Assembly: GCA_024500155.1 (NCBI GenBank)
Contig: CM044875.1
Coordinates: forward strand, 17,073,203 to 17,137,202
DNA: 64,000 nucleotides
Source: Chenopodium formosanum
Lineage: Eukaryota > Streptophyta > Magnoliopsida > Caryophyllales > Amaranthaceae
Reading direction: 5' to 3'
Part shown: in pieces, positions 55,949 to 64,000 of the stretch
How positions within the stretch are numbered: the first letter of the stretch is position 1
Layout of the letters: each line of letters starts with the position of its first letter
Notes under the pieces: model-generated
Databases searched by the model: none
What the model saw: the letters and a program-made list of their open reading frames with translations, nothing else
What the model was told of the DNA's origin: nothing
Made by a program: the position numbers and the translations under genes

Positions 55949-56378
55949 TGTTTGGACCCCCTGTGGGCCCACGGTCATTTAATACAGAAATTACCAAATT
56001 ACCCTTAGTCGAACCCTAAACAGGAAAATTCAATCATTATGCACAGCACGCATCCCGAGAAACCCTAATACAGCCCAACAGGGCCTGACACGGCCCAGAA
56101 CGGCCAGAAACCCTAATCCTAACCCTAATCAAATTAGCCAATCCTCTCTTATAAATACTAATCTTGACAGATTAACCGGGTAATTAATTTCTTCCACATA
56201 TACTCTCTCTCTGAGAATTCTCTCTCTCTCTAAACACAGTTTTACTGACTTGACCGTCGGAGGGGCTTTCTCGGGAACACCCCCCGAGGCAGTTGACTTC
56301 CATTGTTTTGCAGGACTCGGTTGGACCAGACGAACGAGCTCCCCTACAACTCAGATCCGAAATTCTTTTGCAGAAACA
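55949..56378 (+). repeat. 3' LTR of the Retand-like element
   Basis: 430 bp, no difference from 44837-45266 found by eye. It is followed by the TSD gctgc. Confidence 0.95.
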
Positions 56379-56484
56379 GCTGCCATCAAATTCATGTCAA
56401 AATGACGACCTTTATTAATTTCGAATAAAAAAATATAGTATCGAAAAAAAAAAAAAAAAAAAAAAAACAAGTACTACTTGACAA

Positions 56485-56740
56485 CTAGGAGTAAAAACAT
56501 CATCTCTAATCACAAGTGAAACAACAAGAAGTGTGGCAAATAAGAGGGCATATTTGGCAAATGAACTATTTTCTAATGAGTTTTGAACCTTGGAAGACAA
56601 TCCACTTTCTCTATTGTTTGATGATCGATGATTTATTGATCTACATATTGTGCTGCTTCTTAATCTTTCATTTGTTGATTTGGTATCAAACCAGCTTTTA
56701 TCTTTCGGCATAACAGAAAATACAAAGCAAAAGTTCCACT
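56485..56740 (-). pseudogene. Broken HAK potassium transporter exon 3
   Basis: The minus strand has, in one frame, GTFALYFLLCRKIKAGLIPN (first part of HAK exon 3). After a stop and frame change come SLENSSFAKYALLFATLL and VSLVIRDDVFTPS. The intact gene has LENSLISKYILLLVTMLS and VIGDGVLTPS at these places. The altered GDG to RDD and the stops show that it is dead. It differs clearly from exon 3 of the intact gene, so it comes from an older paralogue. No other HAK exons were found next to it. It lies 100 bp from the Retand-like element, opposite in strand to the intact gene. Confidence 0.8.
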
Positions 56741-56749
56741 AACTTTCCA

Positions 56750-56788
<39 letters not shown>

Positions 56789-57258
56789 ATAATAATTATT
56801 ATTATTATTATTATTATAATTAATAAAATATTAAAGGCAAACTCGGAGTTGGTTTATATATATATATATATTAGATTGTTCATACTTTTTAAATTTAATT
56901 ATTGTCAAAGTAAGAAAAGGGTTTAGAGGTGATGACAATATGTTATCTCCTCAAGCATAGAAAAAATGTAAACATACGGTTGGCATTCTTATCAGTCTTT
57001 ATGATGATGAAGACATACTTGAAAACGGACATCAAAGAAAATGTATAAGGAGGAGAAAGACCTCCAACAATGTCACATTTAATTTGTGTTTAACTCCATT
57101 GGGAAACGTCTTGAATACATGTACAATGGTGATGTTATGAGATCTCGAAAAACTACTCCAATACTTTAGAATGCCAATGTCAATATTGCTCCCCGAGTTG
57201 CATACTAATTCAATAAACTAATCAAAATTAATTACTCGTATTTCATTTTCCAATTAAA
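56741..57258. other. AT-rich DNA
   Basis: A-run at 56751-56785, (AAT)n/(TTA)n to 56815 and a short (TA)n at 56856. No gene. Confidence 0.5.
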
Positions 57259-57290
57259 CTAGCATAATGCCCGTGCGATGCACGGTTTAT
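57259..57290 (-). mobile_element. Helitron 3' terminus
   Basis: Minus strand: hairpin CCGTGC-atc-GCACGG, then about 8 bases, then CTAG followed by T. Same design as at 36300 with a different stem. The 5' end was not found. Confidence 0.5.
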
Positions 57291-59382
57291 AAATCAAACT
57301 ATTAATTTTTTTAAAAAAAGCATTATTATTCGCGTAGGGAAAAAAAACAAAGATAATTCAATTATTAAATGCGATATGTACAACAATTTAAAAATGTAAT
57401 TTGAATAGTATTCTGTGTCATTTACATTTATTTTTTTATTCCTTTTAATTTTTTAATGATGTTGTTTTTTAAAAATGAAAAATAAATTAATTATGCTCCA
57501 CATAACTATACAAGAGAAGTAGACTCATTCATTTCCTATCTCCCGTAGATAAAAACTAAAATTTTCTTGTCATACCATTCGCTTCAGCAGCTATATAATC
57601 GAATATCTGCTTTATTCATCTTATTCACCAAATCTATAGACACAATTATAACCTTGTATTTGACTCACCACTATATACATTTCCTAAGCAAAACATTGTG
57701 TAAAAAACAATTACATAATATCCATACAGCCAATCAACAACTAATTGAATATACAACACAAATATATAGATATGGATATTGATAAATTATATATGAATAA
57801 AAGATATTTATTAAGGTTTTTAAGAATAATAGACATATTTCATCAACTAACCAATCATGTATGTTAATTTATATATATACGAACATGTATTCTTATACTT
57901 TAATTATTTAAATTTTGAATACTATCATTACGTTAGTAAGGAAATATAAAATTTAATGGTTATAGAAATGAATATTCTTCATATAAATTTCATTAAAAAA
58001 AAATCTATGTTAATGAAAAAAAAATATTTTAAAATTATACAAAATCTTTAATTATTATTATATATGCATAAATTTTTGAAATAATATCATTATTGTTAGG
58101 AAAATATTGTTTAACCTTTTTTAGGAAAAAGTTACATTAGATTTATATTTTTTTTTATTCTAAGTGAATTTAATTTTACTTTAATTTTGTACATTCACAA
58201 TTCGTAAACTCAATATTAACCTAAAATTACATTAGATATGTAGTCTAAAATTATATTGGATAGGTAGATACAAATTGTGAAAAAAAGATATACATATGTA
58301 TTTGAAATTTAATAAACAAAACTTATTCATAAATATATAAGCTTTGAAAAAAAAAATTACCATATTGGAAATTTAATCACAAATTCAATAAACTATATTT
58401 TGGAATAGAAATAATTTATATAATAGAAACTAACTAAAAAATACGCAATAAAATATGTCAAGTCTTGTTCAGATATAATATTACAGATATAAGACAAGCG
58501 AATCATAGAGTGACACTGCTACACATTGATTCCTTTGTCTTATAGTGAAAACTTATTCGCTTGTCTTCGCAAAAATGTACTAATTCAATATTATTTTCGT
58601 AGAAAATTATGCATCGTATTTATTATATACCATGTCTATTGATGGTAGATTTTTTTATTTATCAATAGACATGGTTATTATAATAGAAGTTCACTTTATA
58701 GGCATGGTTAGTAGCCAATTGTTTGCCATTATTATTAGTCACTTCGAAGTTAGAGATAATACGGGAAGTGCCCTCTTTCACAAGACCTTCAAATCGTTGA
58801 ATGAGTGATTGTTTGATATTTGCTTGTATCTTAGATCCCTGCGTGTAAACATGATCATATATATAAAAATCAATTTTACATTATAATTTTTAAAGTAAAC
58901 ACATTACAAAAAGTAAATACATGACATTTAATTAAAAGACAAAAATTACTATGAATCGGTAATAGTGTACCTTCTCATCAACTAAAATCAACTCAAGTGA
59001 ATTAAATTTTATTTGTATTGGAATATTCAAGTTGGTACCATAACCTCACAATTCGAAATTGTATTCACCATGATTCTTTAAGAGCGGTGATGTTAGATAT
59101 CATAGTAAATGCCATATTGAACAACAATATATTAACCTTTACGTATATATATAGATTATATGACCTAAAATGAAGATTGTAAAGACTTTTATGACTGGCT
59201 ATTAAGTATAAAGATGATAATACAAAAAATATTGTATCGTAATTTATTATTTGAATATTATGATTTGATTTTAATATGTTAAGTATATTTTGTTTTTGCC
59301 ATATTTGTGTACGAAATATTTGACAAAATATTTTTATATTTAATGCTCGTATCATTTTACCATAATCAATAACTTTCATATA
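57291..59382. other. AT-rich DNA without a supported gene
   Basis: Long A/T stretches, several poly-A and poly-T runs. The only clear structure is a perfect hairpin at 58629-58675. Confidence 0.5.
58629..58675. repeat. Perfect 15-bp inverted repeat
   Basis: 'accatgtctattgat' (58629-58643) and its exact reverse complement (58661-58675) are separated by 17 T-rich bases. Confidence 0.85.
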
Positions 59383-59556
59383 TGGCTGGCCACACCGTGT
59401 GACCAATCACAATTTTTTTTGTTAAATTCCCCCTTTTCTCATCCTTTCGTTCTCCTCTTCTCTTTAAGCTTTTCTTCTTGTTCTCTTTCATTTTCTCTTT
59501 CTTTCTCTCTTCATCTTCTCTTTCTCTTCTTCTCTTTCATCTTCCAACCACCATCG

Positions 59557-62318
59557 CCGGATGTAACACCCCAATAATTCTCTCTTCAAACCTGTGAGGA
59601 CCCTGAACAATATTCAAGAGAATTACTGGCGTGTTACCGCCACGTGTTCAAACGTTAAGGCTTTATCAGAAAATAGCAGCGGAAAAACTAAATCAGTTAT
59701 AAATAAGTTTCAAAACCAACGAATGAAACCAAATTAAGTCATACAACTTGGAACCATTAAGGCCCTTATTCAAAACCCAATAAAAGTAGTAAGTGATTAA
59801 ATTCAGTGTTTAAATAAATTCAAACCCAAAAGAAATAGTGTCGAATAAAATCGAATTAAAATAAATTCAAACTTGCAAAAGAAATAAAATGCAAACAACC
59901 AACTCTCTACTCAAGATCCCACAACCCTGATGAATGTTGTATGTGTAAGAACCTGTGGTAATTCTGCTCCCCAATATTACAAGTGTAAAAATTGGATCGT
60001 CACAGGGTCATTGAAAGGCGAAGGCCATGACCAAAGAAAGACACACAAAGCACGCAATCAACAAAGCTGAGTACATACAAGCTGCAAAATAAATTAAGAA
60101 ATCCATAACATGCTACTAATAATCAATCATCATGCATCATTAAATTATAGACTCAACACACGACTCAACTATTTATATTACTAAGACTCCATTAATTAAT
60201 AATAGGTAAATTATTATTTTTATTCATTGGATTACGCAATAGACAAGGTTGTCCAACCCATGCTCCTTTCGGAAACATCAATAAAAATCCAACGACCACG
60301 GGCGCGACTCCGTGACCGTAGTTAGTATGAGATCTCACCTAACTCCTAGTTTTGAAAAATATTTGAAATAAGAGACTCGTAGATCAGACGGCCTCGAGAA
60401 AAAGTACACGGCTAATACCCCATGTACCCCAACCCCTGATTGTCATTACTCCAGAAGTGCACCAATCCAGAGTTTTATTGCTCATCCATCTTGCACTTTA
60501 CGTGATTTACAGGTTTAGACTTGGTGATGACTCATATGCATAACAATACAATCAATCCAATATCAATTCAATCAAGTAAAACAACTTTTCAATTTCAATT
60601 CTTGATTTATTAGTGGCAAGCAACATTTATTATTTATTCCTTTACTACCTCGGTGTATAAACACCTTGATGCATAAGGCACCCCAAAACCTCAACCTTGT
60701 CTTAGAAGACTTAAATTCTTCCTTTACTCATCCTGCTTGCATAATCATGAATGAGTAATAAATTAATCATTACACCAATCATATACCTTTGCCTCTAAGC
60801 ACACCTTGCATAATTAGAGCACAAATAATACTTGCAATATAAAATAGTGCACGTCATACGAAATTCACAATGTATAACCAAACAATTTAACTCAGTCATC
60901 CCTATACATGATACTAAGTTCTCGATCCGTCGTCCTTAAACATGCACCTAAAAGAAAGGTTTCGTAACTTGTACGTACCTTGAGCAAACGAATTGGTATG
61001 CCACTTTACTAACTAGAAATCACCTTCAATAAACTCCTCTCCTAAGCCAAATAATAACATCTCAATCAATACCCAATCAATCAAATTTACAGCAATACTA
61101 ACTTACTTTGAAACCTTCAAAATCCAAATCAAACAACACTTTAAAACCTTCCCTTTAGTTAAAATTAAAGGCTTATATATAGTTCTTTAAATTTTTCTTC
61201 ATAAAAACCTTAAAATACACTCTTATACATGAAATTACAGCAAGTTCAAAGTCTAATAAAAATCTGAAAATTATATAAAAACAACTAAAAATCTCCCTTT
61301 TTAATGGGTGATTAAACCCTCTTTATAAAACATCAAAAGTAGTACTTAGAAACTATTTCCAACACTTAAAACTTCAATAAAAACATATATTTATGCTCAA
61401 TTAACTTTAAACATAATTAATTTTATTAATCAAACTCAAGGATAATATTTTAAGTATAAAAAAACTTCGTTAAAATCAAAAACTGCCCGAAAATCATATT
61501 TAGAGGCTGAATTTGGCCACAAGAGGGTGGTGCTCACTACCAAAAGTAGTGAGTCTTTCTTAAAACGTTGTTTTCACATGGAAAACACTACTTTTTCATC
61601 AAAATCGGATGAGTTCAGAATCTGATCGGGATTAAAACGGGATTAATATTAACGAACGAAAATCTAAAAATTAAAACACGAATCTATGTGTTCAAAATAA
61701 TCTGGAATTAAGTTAAACTAATCAGTAGTTATAATCACCAAAATTTCAAAACATCATTACTATAAAAACCCTAAATCAATTGTTCATAAAAACCCTAAAA
61801 TCATGATTTTCAATAAATTGAAACCCTAGGTTTATAATTCATAAAATATGAAATTTATAACATAAATATAATATGAAATTTATAATCTTTATACCATTAA
61901 AATTTAATTTGATACTAAAAATATAATCTTTATACTAAAATCAAAACCCAAAACAATTAAATTAACATTAAGCAAAATAATGAAACAAAAGAGGATGAAA
62001 ATAAGACTAACCTTTTTGTGTGGGAAATTTTTTGGAGATTCATGGGGTATTTATAGGAGAGAATTATTGTAGGGTAAAAAGAAAGATTGGGCCTCATAAA
62101 AATAATGGGTCGATTAAGTAAACAAATGGGTTAGGCTGGTTTGATTGGACATAAATTGTAGAATAAAGGTGCATAAAATAATTTGTTCAAATAATTTTCG
62201 ACCCAGATTAATAATTTGAAACTTTTGAGATTAAATTATGAAAAATAACAAATAAATATTATAAATAAAATAAATTTTCATTTATAAAATATTTAAAAAT
62301 ACGGGAGATTACACCGGA
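59557..62318. mobile_element. Solo LTR, 2.75 kb, with TSD ccgga
   Basis: 59562-62313 starts TGTAACACCCC and ends GGGAGATTACA. It is flanked by ccgga at 59557-59561 and 62314-62318. No coding frame, PBS or second LTR was found within. TGTAACACCC starts are common in Tekay/Del-type chromoviruses, so that origin is likely but not shown. Confidence 0.75.
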
Positions 62319-62527
62319 ACTGACCACCGTAACAACACCAACACCGACATCAACAACCACCAACAACAAAATCGCACAACAACAATGTAGCAAAACGGTC
62401 TTTTTTTCTCCCTTTCTCTCTCTTCCCATGCCCAAAAAGAAGGTTTTCAGGTCAAATTCGATCATGAAAACTCTAAGGTCGAATTTGGCCTCGTAAAACC
62501 AATTTCTAGGTTTTATGTGGTTGAATT

Positions 62528-62531
<4 letters not shown>

Positions 62532-62612
<81 letters not shown>
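62532..62612. repeat. (TA)n microsatellite
   Basis: About 40 uninterrupted TA units. Confidence 0.95.
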
Positions 62613-62615
<3 letters not shown>

Positions 62616-62744
62616 TTTTGATTTTATTTTGTTGTCGTTTTTTCGAATCTAAAGGTTTTATTGTTTAATTTGTGGTTGAAAATTTATGGAGTTGGTGGTT
62701 GGTGGTGGCTGTTGGAGTTCGGGTTTTGGGGTTATTTAGTCTAC

Positions 62745-62965
62745 AAGGTTGGTGAGGGGTTACTAGGTCAGTTAGGGGTTACTTTGTCAGGAGTTAAGTC
62801 GATAAGGGGTTACTAAGTCAGTCAGGGGTTACTAAGTTTGTCAAGGGTTACTCGGTCAAGGGTTACTAGCATAGGTCAGGGGTTACTCGGTTAAGGGTTA
62901 CTAGGTCAGTCAGGGGTTACTAGGTTGATCAGGGGTACTCGATCAGAGATTACTAAGTTAGTCAA
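62745..62965. repeat. Array of GGGGTTACT-type units
   Basis: About 11 irregular units such as 'ggggttactaggtcagt' and 'ggggttactaagtcagtc', similar to 30366-30838 and 31085-31218. Confidence 0.8.
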
Positions 62966-63009
62966 GAGTTACTTGTGTGGTGTGGCCAGCCACACACAAA
63001 TCCCCTGTT

Positions 63010-63345
63010 GATTGTACCATAATATTGCTAGACCTTTATTTTTAAAGATATAATATTGCTAGACTTTACTAATTAGATATGAAATTACATTTTATCATTA
63101 TCTATTTACCATAATATTGTACTATAATATTACATTACATGTTACCATAAATTAAATTACATGTTACATTAATATTGATAGACTTTAATAATTAGATATG
63201 AAACTACATGTTAACAATGTATCGTATCATGTTATCATAATATTAGAATTTAATTTACTAATTAGATAAGAAATTTATAGCATTATTATGCTTGGATCTT
63301 ATCACTATGCTAGACTTTGCTAATTAGATATGAAATTATAGTTTT
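63010..63345. repeat. Degenerate repeat in AT-rich DNA
   Basis: 'actaattagatatgaaatta' and variants recur at about 63070, 63193, 63257 and 63320, with 'ataatattgctagac' before several copies. Confidence 0.6.
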
Positions 63346-64000
63346 TGCATAATATTTTACGTAGTTATTTAGAATAAGATATTTAGAATTTTCTTTGTTC
63401 TAAAAAAAAAAAGAAAAAAAAAAAGGAATGAACTTAATGAAGGGAATGAGCTTACGATTAAATTTAGAATATTTTTCATGAAATCAGAGAAATAAATTTA
63501 GTCATTAATAAACCCTAGACCTAGTTATTGGATACGGTAGCCTAATAATAATAGGGTCAGGATCCAGCTTATAAGGCCCTTATTGAATAAGTTCAGAGCC
63601 AAAATATTTGTACAATTTAATATATAAAGAAAAAAGATAATGTAAAAATTACTCTATATGGTATTCTAGTTACATATTTTCGTATTTGTATGTACTTAAT
63701 TATAACTTTGTTAAATATTTATTTTAATTGATAACTTATAGGCCCATCCATTAACTAGCATTGATCCAACCCCCTATTATAGTATGCGACCCTCTTTGAC
63801 CCAACCCATAATTAACTGTAACTTGACCTGTCCAATAACAAGGTCTAATAAACTCTCCAACACAAATCCCCTTTAATACTGCTGAATGAACTATTGTCCT
63901 ACATTTCATTCAGGTTCTTTCTTTTTTTTTAAAATTTATTTTATTAAGTATGAAGTCTTATTTGATTAAAACCTCTCACAAGTCAATTCAATTTAAGGTT
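63346..64000. other. AT-rich DNA, nothing recognised
   Basis: No gene, repeat or element end that I can support. Confidence 0.5.

Larger units (their letters stand above)
44832..56383 (+). mobile_element. Full-length young Tat/Retand-like Ty3/gypsy retrotransposon
   Basis: 11,542 bp (44837-56378) with TSD gctgc at 44832-44836 and 56379-56383. LTRs are 430 bp each and look identical. Order: LTR, PBS, gag, pol (protease, RT, RNase H, second RNase H, integrase), a spacer, an intact opposite-strand four-exon gene, a 38-bp tandem array, an A-run, LTR. All sense domains are complete. The only irregularity is the gag-pol frame change at A8. Identical LTRs imply insertion very recently in evolutionary terms, so it may still be mobile. 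Confidence 0.93.
59383..62992. mobile_element. Inverted-repeat element split by a solo LTR
   Basis: Ends: 'tggctggccacacc' at 59383-59396 and its exact complement at 62979-62992. Without the nested LTR the element is about 850 bp. It has a CT-rich left part (59430-59550), a long (TA)n, and 'ggggttact' arrays near the right end. No transposase was seen. The 'cacaccgtgtg' core links it to the foldback element at 30064. Confidence 0.5.

Noticed and set aside
55739..56019. Lys-rich ORFs over the A43 run
   Set aside because: Translation of a homopolymer.
56415..56711. 98-codon minus ORF as a functional gene
   Set aside because: It is a decayed HAK exon with lost signature residues, and its ends read through an A-run.
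62259..62465. 68-codon minus ORF at the solo LTR border
   Set aside because: Crosses the insertion junction and is low complexity.

Overview
The window is nuclear DNA from a flowering plant. It contains spliceosomal GT-AG introns, Ty3/gypsy and Ty1/copia retrotransposons, Tourist and Stowaway MITEs, a tRNA-derived SINE and one clearly recognisable host gene, a KUP/HAK/KT potassium transporter. The style of the small repeats (many 'actccgta'-like MITE ends) fits a eudicot, possibly Caryophyllales; that is only an impression.

Positions 1-24520 are a nest of retrotransposons. The outer layer is an Athila-like element: an ORF fragment at the left edge, the ORF tail at 2561-3330, a 3' non-coding region at 19422-20975 and a 3' LTR from 20976 to 24520. 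Two pieces are inserted in it. The first (about 324-2560) is a mosaic made of an LTR whose middle has been replaced by a Ty1/copia RT scrap and a fragment of an NRT2 nitrate transporter gene. The second (3453-19416, target duplication ctttc) is a Tat/Ogre-type element on the minus strand. Its gag, protease, RT, RNase H and integrase are recognisable but broken. Between integrase and the 3' LTR it carries two genes in the opposite orientation, both with spliceosomal introns. Short GTCGC-type hairpins cluster in its LTRs and in its non-coding parts.

Positions 24521-28260 are a decayed non-LTR element on the minus strand. Its domain order (N-terminal zinc finger, RT, CCHC, endonuclease-like block) resembles R2-type LINEs. 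Positions 28261-32411 are AT-rich and hold a foldback element with 'GGGGTTACTCG' arrays.

The HAK gene (32412-40576, plus strand) has eight exons whose phases all agree and encodes 772 residues with no breaks. Its 3.7-kb second intron has collected MITEs, a Helitron end and a complete small SINE. A broken exon-3 copy of a related HAK gene lies at 56485-56740 on the minus strand, so the locus once held at least two HAK genes.

Positions 44837-56378 are a young, full-length Tat/Retand-like element. It has two 430-bp LTRs with no difference that I can see, target duplication gctgc, and complete gag and pol separated by a frame change at an A8 run. It also has an intact antisense gene of four exons. 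A 38-bp tandem array and a long A-run lie before the 3' LTR.

Positions 56384-64000 are AT-rich. They hold a Helitron end, a perfect hairpin, and an inverted-repeat element into which a 2.75-kb solo LTR (TSD ccgga) has inserted. I saw no tRNA, rRNA or CRISPR feature. All comparisons are by eye.
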